Under the pieces are notes generated by a model. The model was not told where the DNA came from and made no database searches. It was given only the letters and a program-made list of their open reading frames with translations. A program made the position numbers and the translations under genes. A stretch of 64,000 nt of DNA from Arthrobacter sp. ISL-28 (lineage in GTDB: Bacteria > Actinomycetota > Actinomycetes > Actinomycetales > Micrococcaceae), in assembly GCF_018613875.1 (NCBI RefSeq), contig NZ_JAGGPJ010000005.1:124001-188000 (forward strand), given 5' to 3'. Of this stretch, positions 1 through 9,026 are shown piece by piece. Positions within the stretch are counted from its first letter, which is position 1. Every line of letters begins with the position of its first letter.

Positions 1-849
1 TCCGACAACCTGGACCTCAGCGACACGCTGCCATCCAACGCTCTCAGGACATACAAGGCCGACTTCCAAGACCGGTATGCGGCAAAGCCCGTGGCCTTAA
101 ACGCCACACTTATCATCCCCCCATACAATCCAAACTTTCAGGGCGAGGCCGGCAAACTTCGACGTCAAGCCCTTTCCCAGGCCATCAACCGGGAAGAAAT
201 CTGCACGATAATCTTCAACGGCACGTGTACGCCGGCCAAGGAGTTCACCGCCCCGGTTCTGGACGGCTACACCGAGAAGATCCCAGGCAACGAAGTGCTC
301 AATTTCGATCCGACCAGGGCCAGGGACCTGTGGGCACAGGCCGATAAAATCAAGCCGTATGACGCATCGAGGCCGCTGCAGATCGCCTCGAACACGGATG
401 GCGGCAACAAGGAATGGGTTGACGCGGTAGCTAACGGATTCAAGAATAACCTCGGCATCCCCGCTGAAACCCAGCCATTTGCCAAGTTCGCGGAACTTCT
501 GGACCGGCGCAAGGCCCGTTCCCTCCCTGGCCTAACACGCACTGGCTGGAACGGGGATTACCCGTCGTTGTACAACTTCCTCGGCCCGGTCTGGGGGACC
601 GGGGGACCCGCCAACTACGAGAAGTTTTCGTATCCGGAGTTTGACCAGTTGCTCCAAGAAGGTCTGAGATCCAAGGAGACGAGTGAGGCGAATGCGAAGT
701 TCAACAAGGCCCAGGAAGTCCTGTTCAGGGAACTCCCCGGATTGCCATTGTGGTACACCAATCGGCCTATCGTGTGGAGCAACAACGTCCTTTCTGCTGA
801 GACCGGTTGGAACGGAGCTATCCTCTACCACAACGTTTCCGCCAAATAG
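1..849 (+). CDS. ABC importer substrate-binding protein, family 5 (peptide/nickel type), 3' part
   Basis: The frame is open from base 1, so the start lies upstream and the last 282 residues are visible. It reads as the C-terminal half of an extracytoplasmic solute-binding protein of family 5 (DppA/OppA/NikA type). It has the typical 'RRQALSQAINREEI' helix, a long lobe with 'NFDPTRARDLW', and a closing 'LPLWYTNRPIVWSNNV' segment. The protein would capture a peptide or similar solute outside the membrane and deliver it to the two permeases that follow. A GTG at 91 is internal, not the start. The substrate cannot be told from sequence. A 123-bp gap separates it from the first permease. Confidence 0.88.
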   Translation, partial: SDNLDLSDTLPSNALRTYKADFQDRYAAKPVALNATLIIPPYNPNFQGEAGKLRRQALSQAINREEICTIIFNGTCTPAKEFTAPVLDGYTEKIPGNEVLNFDPTRARDLWAQADKIKPYDASRPLQIASNTDGGNKEWVDAVANGFKNNLGIPAETQPFAKFAELLDRRKARSLPGLTRTGWNGDYPSLYNFLGPVWGTGGPANYEKFSYPEFDQLLQEGLRSKETSEANAKFNKAQEVLFRELPGLPLWYTNRPIVWSNNVLSAETGWNGAILYHNVSAK

Positions 850-972
850 AGCCAGGATCACAACCTGCCGTGATGGCGGTGGTCGGGCTGATCCCCGGTC
901 CCCATGTTGGCCCGCGGTCGCGGGAAGACAACCATGGATTTCCACCGCGTGCACAGAAAGCAGTGCCTCTAA

Positions 973-1902
973 GTGATTCGGTACCTCCTTCGGCGTCTGC
1001 TTCAAACGATTCCCGTCTTAATCGGTACGACGCTTCTCGTTTATTACATGGTTTTCGCCCTGCCGGGGGACCCGATTGCTGCACTGTTCCGAGACAAGCA
1101 GCCCCCACAAAGTGTCATAGACGACCTGCGGAACCAATACCACTTGGACGAGCCGTTCTGGATCCAATACGGTGCCTTCCTTGTCAACCTCCTCACCCTT
1201 AATCTTGGAAACGACTTCACGCAACAGCCGGTCGCCTCGACTCTGGCTCGGATATTTCCCGTAACCGCTATGCTCGCGGTCGAAGCCCTCATCATCCAGG
1301 CAGTTTTCGGCGTTACCTTCGGTCTAATCGCCGGTCTTCGCCGGGGCAGGGTTTTCGACTCAACCGTCCTGGTCGTATCCCTGATCGTCATCGCGATACC
1401 CACATTCGTCCTTGGCTTCGTGTTTCAGCTCGTTTTTGGCGTCCGGCTGGGCTGGGCCAAACCTACCGTTGGTGCCAACGCGGATTGGGCAGCACTCGTC
1501 CTTCCCGCCACGGTGCTGGGGCTCGCGTCCTTCGCCTACGTCCTGAGGCTTACCCGCGCCTCGGTCATCGAGAACAAGAAGGCCGACTACGTCCTCACCG
1601 CATCAGCAAAGGGACTGTCCGGTCCACGTCTCGTCCTGACGCATATCCTGCGCAATTCCATGATTCCGGTCGTGACATACCTTGGCGCGAACCTGGGAAG
1701 CCTCATGGGAGGCGCGGTCGTCATCGAGGGCATTTTCAACGTGCCGGGCGTCGGCAACAAGCTGTACCAAGCCGTCCTGCGGGGCGAAGGGCCAACTGTG
1801 GTGATCATCGTAAGCGTGCTTGTACTCGTTTTCGTCGTGGCAAACCTTCTTGTAGACCTCCTTTATGCATGGCTTGACCCGAGGATCCGATATGACAAGT
1901 GA
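973..1902 (+). CDS. ABC transporter permease, DppB-like
   Basis: 309-residue integral membrane protein. The N-terminus 'MIRYLLRRLLQTIPVLIG' and 'LPGDPIAALF' are typical of DppB/OppB permeases, and about six membrane segments are visible. The cytoplasmic EAA-type loop lies around 'DYVLTASAKGLSGPRLVLTHILRNSMIPV', which docks on the ATPase. GTG start at 973 with no strong ribosome-binding site, so the start is less certain. It overlaps the next permease by 11 bp, consistent with one operon. It forms half of the membrane channel of the importer. Confidence 0.92.
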   Translation: MIRYLLRRLLQTIPVLIGTTLLVYYMVFALPGDPIAALFRDKQPPQSVIDDLRNQYHLDEPFWIQYGAFLVNLLTLNLGNDFTQQPVASTLARIFPVTAMLAVEALIIQAVFGVTFGLIAGLRRGRVFDSTVLVVSLIVIAIPTFVLGFVFQLVFGVRLGWAKPTVGANADWAALVLPATVLGLASFAYVLRLTRASVIENKKADYVLTASAKGLSGPRLVLTHILRNSMIPVVTYLGANLGSLMGGAVVIEGIFNVPGVGNKLYQAVLRGEGPTVVIIVSVLVLVFVVANLLVDLLYAWLDPRIRYDK

Positions 1903-2854
1903 CCATGACGCTCAACACTTTGTTGCACCCAGAGAGGAAATCCCCTTGCTACCCGCCGATCCTCTCAATGTAGAGGCAACACACCGTAGTCTCTGGGCCG
2001 ATGCATGGTGGAAACTCCGCCGTCGGCCCTTGTTCATCATCTCCTCCTTGATGATCCTCATGATCATCGTCGTGGTGCTCTTTCCCGGGCTCTTCACCCA
2101 GACACCGCCGAACGAAAACTGCCACCTGGCCAACTCGGCCGGACCGCCGGTTCCCGGGCATCCACTGGGATTCACTTTCCAGGGATGCGATGTCTACTCG
2201 CGCATCATTCATGGGACACAGGCGTCAGTAGCAGTTGGGCTGCTATCCGTTTCGGGTGTGCTAGTTATCGGCGTGACTTTCGGCGCCGTCTCGGGTTACT
2301 ACGGAGGCTGGATCGACGCGGTCCTTGCTCGCCTGAGCGACATCTTTTTCGCTCTCCCCCTGGTCCTTGGCGCGTTAGTCGTTGCACAGCTACCGCCCGT
2401 TCGGGAGAACAAGAGCGTCTGGACTGTAGCGCTTGTCATCTCCCTGCTGGGATGGCCACAGATGGCCCGCATCACCCGCGGCGCCGTTCTAGAAGTCAGT
2501 AACGCGGAGTTCGTCACGGCCGCGAAATCGTTGGGCGTTTCGAAGTTCGGCACGCTCGCCCGTCATGTACTGCCTAATTGCATGGCGCCCGTTGTTGTTT
2601 TGGCGCCTTTGGAGCTGGGCACGTTCATCGTGACGGAGGCGACCTTGTCCTTCCTGGGCATTGGCCTACCCCAATCGGTCATGTCATGGGGGCAGGACAT
2701 CGCAGCCGCCCAACATTTGGTCCGCACAGACCCCATGATCTTGATATACCCGGCCGTTGCACTGTCAATCACGGTGCTGAGTTTCATTATGCTCGGCGAC
2801 GCACTCCGTGACGCCTTCCATCCGAACAGCCGTCGTCGATCGAGGAAACGATGA
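1892..2854 (+). CDS. ABC transporter permease, DppC-like
   Basis: 320 residues from ATG 1892; an in-frame ATG at 1865 is possible but would deepen the overlap with the previous gene. The cytoplasmic N-terminus is followed by 'SLWADAWWKLRRRPLF', a first membrane helix, a periplasmic loop with two Cys ('NENCHLANS', 'FQGCDVYSR') and a C-terminal permease core. The EAA loop is 'EFVTAAKSLGVSKFGTLARHVLPN'. It is the partner of the upstream DppB-like permease. Its stop overlaps the ATG of the ATPase gene (ATGA), so translation is probably coupled. Confidence 0.92.
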   Translation: MTSDHDAQHFVAPREEIPLLPADPLNVEATHRSLWADAWWKLRRRPLFIISSLMILMIIVVVLFPGLFTQTPPNENCHLANSAGPPVPGHPLGFTFQGCDVYSRIIHGTQASVAVGLLSVSGVLVIGVTFGAVSGYYGGWIDAVLARLSDIFFALPLVLGALVVAQLPPVRENKSVWTVALVISLLGWPQMARITRGAVLEVSNAEFVTAAKSLGVSKFGTLARHVLPNCMAPVVVLAPLELGTFIVTEATLSFLGIGLPQSVMSWGQDIAAAQHLVRTDPMILIYPAVALSITVLSFIMLGDALRDAFHPNSRRRSRKR

Positions 2855-4632
2855 AGTCACTGGATGCAAGCCTCAACGACGAGGGCTCCGAAGTGGAAGG
2901 ACCGCTGCTGGAGATAAGGGACCTTAAAGTCACCTTCCAGACACCACATGGCGATTTCGATGCCGTGAGGGACGCACACCTAAGCATCATGTCTGGTGAA
3001 ACCGTGGCCATGGTAGGAGAATCCGGCTCTGGCAAATCCACCACAGCCCTTGCAGTCATCGGCCTGCTGCCTGACAACGGGCGCGTTTCCGGCGGGCAAA
3101 TACTGCTCAACGGTGAAGACATAGCCCATGCGTCCGAGCGGCGCATGATCGAACTTCGCGGCAAGACCATCGGCATGGTCCCGCAGGACCCGATGTCCAA
3201 TCTGAATCCTGTCTGGAAGATCGGGTACCAAGTGAGCGAAGCGCTGCGTGCCAACGGCAAGCCGGCGAGGCACTCGGATGTCGCGAGGGTCCTTGAAGAG
3301 GCTGGACTTCCGGACCCGGGGCGCTGTGCCAGGCAGTATCCGCACCAGCTTTCAGGCGGGATGCGGCAACGTGTACTCATCGCGATCGGACTGTCCTACC
3401 CACCGAGGCTTCTGATCGCGGACGAGCCAACATCGGCCCTGGACGTCACGGTCCAGCGGCAAGTCCTGGACCACTTGGAGGTTATGACTTCGGAGCTCGG
3501 CACAGGAACCCTGCTGATTACTCACGATCTAGGTTTGGCTGCTGAGCGTGCGTCTAGAGTTGTAGTTATGTACGGTGGGCGGGTAGTTGAATCTGGCCCC
3601 TCGCTGGAGTTGCTACTCAACCCTAGGCACCCGTACACGCAGAGACTAGTTGCCTCGGCGCCCTCGCTGTCTTCCCGCCGCATCCAGACACGAACTCGCT
3701 CTGCCTTCACCGGAGAAGCGTGCCCGAGACGAAGCCGTCCTCGGAGAAGTAGTGGTGCGGACGAACTCCTGAAGGTCGAAAACCTTACAAAAAAGTTCAA
3801 GCTTCGGTCAGCTACTGGGCGGTCAACCCCATTCACAGCCGTGGACAACGTTTCCTTCAGCGTCGGACGGGGAACGACAACGGCCATCGTGGGGGTGTCT
3901 GGTTCCGGCAAATCCACCATTGCACGAATGGTCCTGAACCTGTTGACGCCCACGTCCGGGCGGATCGTGTTCGATGGAGTGGACACCTCCACGCTTAGTA
4001 ACCGGCAAATCTTCGATTTCCGCCGCCGCATGCAGCCCATCTTTCAGAATCCATACGGTTCCCTCGACCCGATGTACAACATCTACCGGACCATCGAGGA
4101 ACCTCTCAGGACTCACCGGATCGGTGACAGATCAAGCCGGGAGAAGAAGGTGCGGGAACTCCTGGATCAGGTGTCCCTGCCCCAATCCAGCATGAAGCGG
4201 TACCCGAACGAACTCTCGGGTGGGCAGCGGCAGCGTGTGGCGATCGCCCGGGCATTGGCTTTGGATCCTGACGTCATCATCTGCGACGAAGCCGTGTCGG
4301 CTCTCGACGCACTTGTGCAGGCACAGGTCCTCACTCTCCTCGGCCAGCTCCAGTCGATACTGGGATTGACCTACGTCTTCATTGCTCATGACTTAGCTGT
4401 CGTGCGGCAGATCGCCGACGACGTCTGCGTTATGGAAAAAGGCAAGGTCGTGGAGGCTGGCCCCACAGACTCGGTCTTTGAAGCGCCGCGACACGACTGC
4501 ACCACGGCCCTACTCAACGCCATCCCCGGGACAGGACTATTACCGCCGCAGGTTGGCCGCTCTGTCCTGACTAACGGTGTGGATATTGCTAAGTGCTCTC
4601 ACCGTCCGCGCGCCTGCCGGTCGTGGAAGTAG
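2851..4632 (+). CDS. ABC transporter fused double ATP-binding protein (DppD-DppF type)
   Basis: 593 residues holding two complete nucleotide-binding domains in one chain. Domain 1 has Walker A GESGSGKST (56-64), signature LSGGMRQR (167-174) and Walker B LLIADEPTSALD (187-198). Domain 2 has Walker A GVSGSGKST (348-356), signature LSGGQRQR (455-462) and Walker B VIICDEAVSALD (475-486). After domain 1 the oligopeptide-transporter motif 'NPRHPYTQRL' is present; after domain 2 it is altered to 'APRHDCTTALL'. Fused ATPases of this kind power family-5 importers. The last ~25 residues ('VLTNGVDIAKCSHRPRACRSWK') look unlike the family and run into the remnant region, so the 3' end may be rearranged. 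Confidence 0.92.
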   Translation: MKSLDASLNDEGSEVEGPLLEIRDLKVTFQTPHGDFDAVRDAHLSIMSGETVAMVGESGSGKSTTALAVIGLLPDNGRVSGGQILLNGEDIAHASERRMIELRGKTIGMVPQDPMSNLNPVWKIGYQVSEALRANGKPARHSDVARVLEEAGLPDPGRCARQYPHQLSGGMRQRVLIAIGLSYPPRLLIADEPTSALDVTVQRQVLDHLEVMTSELGTGTLLITHDLGLAAERASRVVVMYGGRVVESGPSLELLLNPRHPYTQRLVASAPSLSSRRIQTRTRSAFTGEACPRRSRPRRSSGADELLKVENLTKKFKLRSATGRSTPFTAVDNVSFSVGRGTTTAIVGVSGSGKSTIARMVLNLLTPTSGRIVFDGVDTSTLSNRQIFDFRRRMQPIFQNPYGSLDPMYNIYRTIEEPLRTHRIGDRSSREKKVRELLDQVSLPQSSMKRYPNELSGGQRQRVAIARALALDPDVIICDEAVSALDALVQAQVLTLLGQLQSILGLTYVFIAHDLAVVRQIADDVCVMEKGKVVEAGPTDSVFEAPRHDCTTALLNAIPGTGLLPPQVGRSVLTNGVDIAKCSHRPRACRSWK

Positions 4633-4745
4633 TTCGGAGCATCGGGGGCGTGCTCGGCTCCAGAGAGTGCCCGCCTGATGACCAAGCATGCCGGACGATG
4701 AAACCGTGGACCGGACGATCGAAGAGCGCACTTCCCGACCATGAT

Positions 4746-5099
4746 TCATTCCCGGGGCCTTCTGCGGCGCTGCCTGCCCGTCCGCCAGCCGGGGACGGTG
4801 GCGTCCAGGGCATCTGCCTTCCTGCCATCGAGTTCACCCCGGCGCTGCTTGTAGCGCTGGGTGTGCAGCCACACGCCGAGGTCGTGCTCTTCACTGGTGA
4901 TGACGGCCTTGTGGCGGGGCCGGTCGCTGCCGGCGTCCGGGTAGGCAGCCAGTGCCTCGAGCCGTTCCTGCCACCGTGCCCCATCGGCGTCTGCCCGCGG
5001 GGGAGTCTGCCAGTCCGGAAGTACGGCCCGCTCGGGCCGACGGCATCCCGCTCTACGGTCTGCCGCGCGGCTCCATCGCTCAGGCGTTGGTCCGGGCAA
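4746..5099 (-). pseudogene. Fragment of a helicase-associated-domain protein
   Basis: The minus-strand frame gives about 70 residues matching the helicase-associated (HA) domain pattern: W..RLEAL, then 'HDLGVWLHTQRYKQRRGEL', then '.ALDATVPGWR', a repeat found at the C-terminus of many actinobacterial helicase-like proteins. Only one copy is present and nothing upstream resembles a helicase. The first ~30 residues (about 5010-5099) lie over the plus-strand remnant and are probably not native. I read it as a decayed C-terminal fragment stranded between the ABC operon and truncated comEC. A small intact gene is less likely. Confidence 0.5.
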
Positions 5100-5578
5100 G
5101 CGGGGGCGAAGGAACGGCGCGAGATCTTGCGCCGGGGTGGAGGTCGATCTCTGCCGACTGCCATGCGGCTATCGAGGAATGTGGTTCTGAAGCGGTAACA
5201 GCGTACGTCCCGTTCGCCGTGGCGGCGCTCGATGCTCTGGACGCTGGGCATGCGGAGGCCGCTCAGGCACTCGCTGGCTCGCTCATAGACGCGATCCTGA
5301 CTTCGTACTTTGGGAAGGATCGCTAGAAGTACACTCCCGACCGGAACGGGAAACGGACGAAGGACACGTATGCCGAGTTCAGCGTCCGGCAGTTCATCGC
5401 GTTCGCTCTGATGTGGCAAAACTACCAACAATTCTTCGTCGCCGACGGCGACAAGGTGCCGAGGACATTCAGCCGCAACGCCACGGCGCACACAGTGAGT
5501 CCCCGCCAGTTCAACAGGAGTAACGCGGTCCAGGGCATCATGATTGCTTGCAGCCTGCTGTACCGACTTGACGAGCAA
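5033..5578 (+). pseudogene. Hypothetical protein gene broken by an in-frame stop
   Basis: One plus-strand frame reads as coherent protein from about 'DGIPLYGLPRGSIAQAL' through 'LAGSLIDAILTSYFGKDR', then meets TAG at 5324-5326. It continues without a frame change as 'KYTPDRNGKRTKDTYAEF...QFIAFALMWQNYQQFF' and 'PRTFSRNATAHTVSPRQF' to about 'LLYRLDEQA' at 5578. After that the residues look random. No start codon is evident at the left edge, which abuts the antisense helicase-associated fragment. I do not recognise the family. The order and register suggest one ancestral gene that lost its 5' end, gained an amber stop, and lost its 3' end. Confidence 0.55.
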
Positions 5579-5729
5579 GCCCGGCACACGAGGTGGCCAC
5601 GGAGCTGTAGTGGCCATGGGCAACGGGAAGCCAACCCTCAGTACAAGCACATCGAGGAACGCTACCTTGAGCCACGTACGGCCTCAGCAAGCAGAGGAGA
5701 TTCTGCCTAGGAATGACCCACCTCCTAAG

Positions 5730-6734
5730 TTAATAATCACCGGTGCCAACTGCGGCCTCATCCTTGGAGCCCTGCTGCTGGCGGCGCGCAGCCTGCGGCT
5801 GGCCAGGCTTCCCGCTGCCGCATTCGCCCTGGCAGGCCTCGGCCTGTTTGTCCTGATGGTGGGACCTGATGCCAGCGTCTTGAGGGCCGCCCTGATGGGG
5901 GCCATTGCCCTGGCGTCGCTTGCAAGCGGAAGAACCGGCCGCGGCCTGAGCTTCCTCTGCCTCGCCGTCATCGGCCTCCTGCTCATCGACCCGGGACTCG
6001 GCACGAGTTTCGGCTTCCTGCTGTCCGTCCTTGCCACCCTCGGAATCATCGCGCTGGGCCGGCAGATCGTGGACTGGATTCCGGATGTCATCCCGCGCTG
6101 GGCGGCGGCCGGCATCGCCGTGCCGTTGTCGGCCCAGCTGCTGTGCGGCCCCGTCGTGGTGCTGCTGCAACCCCAGTTCGCCGCCTATTCTCTGCCGGCC
6201 AACATTCTCGCGGCCCCGCTGGTGGCTCCAGTGACCATTCTGGGAACCGCCGCGGTGCCACTGGTGCCGCTGCTGCCATGGCTGGCCGCTGTACTGATCG
6301 GGGTTGCCGGCTTTTTCGCGGCGGGCGTGGCTGGCGTGGCCAGGTTTGTGGCCTGTCTTCCGGGGGCGGCTCCGCCTTGGCCCGAAGGCCAGTTCGGCCT
6401 GTTCACCATGGCGCTGCTTTCGGCCATGAACGTGCTGGCCGTCTGGCTGGCTACCCATCCCGCCCAAACGCTCGGGTTCGTCCTCGCCGCCCATCGTGCC
6501 ACGGCCGGTTGCCTTGAGTGGCTGGCGCAACTAACGAACCCGCGGCCGCGCTCCGCCAGGCGCGCCCACTCGGACGGCCCCGCCCGCTTGGGCCGGCGCG
6601 GCTTGGTGCAGCGGTTGGGCCATGGCAGGCTTAGAGTCTGCAATCCGTACCCCGGGAGGAACCAACAGTGGCCGCTGCCCAGCCCCAACGATCCAGGACG
6701 TCGGCGACCAATTCGGCCACCTGGCGGGACGTGA
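5730..6734 (+). pseudogene. comEC: ComEC competence channel, 5'-truncated
   Basis: ComEC/Rec2 forms the inner-membrane channel for DNA uptake. The recognisable protein starts abruptly near 5730 with 'IITGANCGLILGALLLA', matching the 'SGANC' start of the competence domain. It runs through several membrane helices ('ASVLRAALMGAIALASLA', 'DPGLGTSFGFLLSVLATLGII', 'GPVVVLLQPQFAAYSLPANILAAPLVAP') to a stop overlapping holA by 67 bp. The whole N-terminal half (membrane anchors and OB-like region) is missing and replaced by unrelated DNA, so the gene is almost certainly non-functional. The position before holA is the usual one for comEC in this group. Confidence 0.85.
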
Positions 6735-7684
6735 CCCCGGCCGGAGTGGTGCTCATCACGGGTCCGGAAGAATACCTTGGTATCCGGGCCATGGACCGCA
6801 TCCGCTCGCAGGTCCGGGCCGCCGCTCCGGACGTCGAGCTCACCCGCCTCAACGCGGGGAGCTATGAGGCAGGCTCGCTGGCCATGATCGTCAGTCCCTC
6901 CCTGTTCGGTGAGACTAAGCTGATCGAGGCCGAAGGCTTGGAGTCCATGAACGACCCGTTCCTGGCCGATGCCCTGGCCTACCTGCAGCACCCGGAACAG
7001 GACGCCGTTCTTGTCCTGCGGCACGCCGGCGGCGTCCGGGGCAAGAAGCTCCTCGACGCGGTCAAGGCCGGCGGATGGCCCGTCGTTGACTGCCAGCCGC
7101 TGAAGAAGGACGCCGACAAGACGGCATTCGTGGTGGCGGAATTCAAGGCTGCGTCACGACGCATCGAACCTGACGCGGTGCAGTCCCTCGTGAACGCGGT
7201 CGGCGCCAGCCTGTCCGAACTCGCGGCGGCCTGCAGCCAGCTCATTTCCGACGCTTCCACCACGGTGGATGCCGAAATGGTTGAACGGTATTACGGAGGG
7301 CGGATCGAGGCCACCGCGTTCAAAGTGGCCGACGCCGCGATGGCCGGCAACGGCCCGGTTGCGCTGTCCACCCTCCGTCATGCCCTGGCCACAGGGGCTG
7401 ACCCCGTACCGCTGGTGGCTGCCTTGGCTGCGAAGTTGAGGACCGTTGCCAAAGTGGCCGGGGCGCAAGGTTCAGCTGCCCAGATCGCCAAGCAGCTGGG
7501 CATGCAGCCATGGCTGGTGGAGCAGGCGCAGCGGGACGTCCGGAGGTGGACGCCGGAAGGCCTCGCCCGATCAATCCAGGTGACCGCGGAAGCCGACGCG
7601 CAGGTCAAGGGCCTCTCCCGCGATCCCGTGTATGCGGTGGAGCACGCCGTCACGGTCATTGCCGCGGCCGCCCGCGGCCGGTAG
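6668..7684 (+). CDS. holA: DNA polymerase III subunit delta
   Basis: 338 residues; clamp-loader subunit that opens the beta sliding clamp. The GTG start at 6668 is preceded by GGGAGG, a good ribosome-binding site. The N-terminal domain has 'GVVLITGPEEYLGIRAMDRI', with no intact Walker motif, as expected for delta. The middle contains 'LAAACSQLISDASTTVDAEMVERYYGG', and the collar domain 'FKVADAAMAGNGPVALSTLRHALATGADPVPLVAALAAKLR' is characteristic. It follows truncated comEC and precedes rpsT on the opposite strand. Length is normal, so the rearrangement did not reach it. Confidence 0.94.
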   Translation: MAAAQPQRSRTSATNSATWRDVTPAGVVLITGPEEYLGIRAMDRIRSQVRAAAPDVELTRLNAGSYEAGSLAMIVSPSLFGETKLIEAEGLESMNDPFLADALAYLQHPEQDAVLVLRHAGGVRGKKLLDAVKAGGWPVVDCQPLKKDADKTAFVVAEFKAASRRIEPDAVQSLVNAVGASLSELAAACSQLISDASTTVDAEMVERYYGGRIEATAFKVADAAMAGNGPVALSTLRHALATGADPVPLVAALAAKLRTVAKVAGAQGSAAQIAKQLGMQPWLVEQAQRDVRRWTPEGLARSIQVTAEADAQVKGLSRDPVYAVEHAVTVIAAAARGR

Positions 7685-7724
7685 CCAAAGCACGTTAAAA
7701 AAGACGCAAGCAGGTTAAAGAGAT

Positions 7725-7751
7725 GTGGCCGGCACCAATGGTGCCGGCCAC
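7725..7751. terminator. Intrinsic hairpin between holA and rpsT
   Basis: Perfect 12-bp inverted repeat (GTGGCCGGCACC / GGTGCCGGCCAC) with a 3-nt loop, lying between two convergent genes. It could end transcription from both sides, although no long T-run follows it. Confidence 0.75.
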
Positions 7752-7780
7752 AAGCATCAGTTCAGTTGAACTGGAAAACC

Positions 7781-8041
7781 TTAGAGTGCGTTGACCTTCT
7801 TGGAGATCGCCGACTTGCGGTTTGCAGCGTTGTTCTTGTGAAGAACACCCTTGCTGACAGCCTTGTCCAGCTTACGGCTGGCAGTAACGAGCGCAGTAGT
7901 AGCGGCTTCCTTGTCAGTGGACTCAACGGCGGTGTTGACGGCGCGGATGGCCGTCTTCAGCTCGGACTTGACTGCGTTGTTGCGCAGACGAGCCTTCTCG
8001 TTGGTCAGGATGCGCTTCTTCTGGGACTTGATATTTGCCAC
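7781..8041 (-). CDS. rpsT: 30S ribosomal protein S20
   Basis: 86 residues, '[22 protein letters not shown]' at the start and a basic helical body ending 'AISKKVNAL'. This is standard bacterial S20, which binds 16S rRNA early in small-subunit assembly. ATG start is preceded by AAAGAGAG. It is monocistronic and convergent with holA, the usual arrangement in Actinobacteria. About 200 bases upstream (8042-8245) hold no gene that I can see and probably contain the promoter. Confidence 0.97.
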   Translation of the reverse strand: MANIKSQKKRILTNEKARLRNNAVKSELKTAIRAVNTAVESTDKEAATTALVTASRKLDKAVSKGVLHKNNAANRKSAISKKVNAL

Positions 8042-8245
8042 GTGTGAACTCTCTTTTTAATGCGGAAATGGTCTAGAGGGCTTTCAGGTTGGCCATTGAC
8101 TGAGCGGCGTGGGGATACCTATGGCGGCCAACCATCAGTGGCCGTCGACCTGCACGGACACACAGCTATGAATAGTAGCAGAATTCAGCCGGGAGAGGCG
8201 ATTTGCAGGGACCTGGCGCGTCCCGGCCCGCCGCATTTCCGCAGG

Positions 8246-8833
8246 TCACGTCCAGCCATTCAGGTCCCGCAGCGCCTCGGCCACGGCGAAAAACTGGCTG
8301 CGGCCCAGTACCGCGCCTTCACGCCTGACATCCGCAGGCCGGATCTGGAGGACACGGTCGAGCTTGGCCTCGCTGGGACGCAACTGCCTGTCCCACGGGC
8401 CGGTGCCGACGTCGACATAGTCGCGGCTGCGCCGGGGATGGGCGTCGTGGTCCTTGCTGGTCAGCATCAGGCCGAGCAGGTAACGCCCATGGTTGCCCAC
8501 CAGCAGGACCGGGCGGTCCTTGCCGCGGGAATGGTCCTCTTCATAGGGGACCCAGGTCCACACTACTTCGCCGGGATCCGGCCGGCCGTCGGGTGAGGGG
8601 GAGTACCGCAGGCTTGCCGTGCCGCGGAAGTCGCCAGGATATCCGCCCGACAGGCCGGCTGTCCCGGTCCGGCCAGCGACCTTTCCCAAGGAACTCCCGG
8701 AAGCTGCCGTGGATGGCTTCGCCGGCGCCGCCTTAGGCCTGGCCCGCGGGGTTTGCTGCCCACTGGGGGAGCCGGAGAGGAAGCGGAGGGAAGCGCGGAC
8801 GGCGTTGCCCATGGTGCGGAAGTTCAGGGCCAT
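8246..8833 (-). CDS. PemK/MazF-family toxin-like protein
   Basis: About 195 residues from the ATG at 8833 ('MALNFRTMGNAVRASLRFL'); an earlier in-frame start at 8893 is possible. The N-terminal ~75 residues are Ala/Pro/Ser-rich linker. The C-terminal ~115 residues form a PemK-like fold with 'DPGEVVWTWVPYEEDHSRGKDRPVLLVG' (the PG...V and RPVLV strands of MazF-type endoribonucleases) and 'GTGPWDRQLRPSEAKLDRVLQI'. No antitoxin gene lies beside it. The membrane-like N-terminus and fixed place before lepA argue for a housekeeping relative rather than a classical mobile toxin-antitoxin pair. Activity is not proven by sequence. Confidence 0.8.
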   Translation of the reverse strand: MALNFRTMGNAVRASLRFLSGSPSGQQTPRARPKAAPAKPSTAASGSSLGKVAGRTGTAGLSGGYPGDFRGTASLRYSPSPDGRPDPGEVVWTWVPYEEDHSRGKDRPVLLVGNHGRYLLGLMLTSKDHDAHPRRSRDYVDVGTGPWDRQLRPSEAKLDRVLQIRPADVRREGAVLGRSQFFAVAEALRDLNGWT

Positions 8834-9026
8834 GCCGGAAACGATACCGCCGCAAAGGTCAGGGCCACCGCCAGGGGCCCGGACATGTACCATGCCTGGA
8901 ATGTACTGCGCGGGGCCTGAACGTGGGAGACTAGAGGTTCAGATATGCGGCAGCATCAGGATGGCCCGAGTTCGGCCTGAACGACGCCGTGGATATGCCA
9001 ACAGTTGCCAACAGTAAGGACCCTGC

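Noticed and set aside
4589..5650. 353-residue minus-strand frame across the remnant region
   Set aside because: Residues look random except where other frames carry recognisable protein; opposes the HA-domain and TAG-broken frames.
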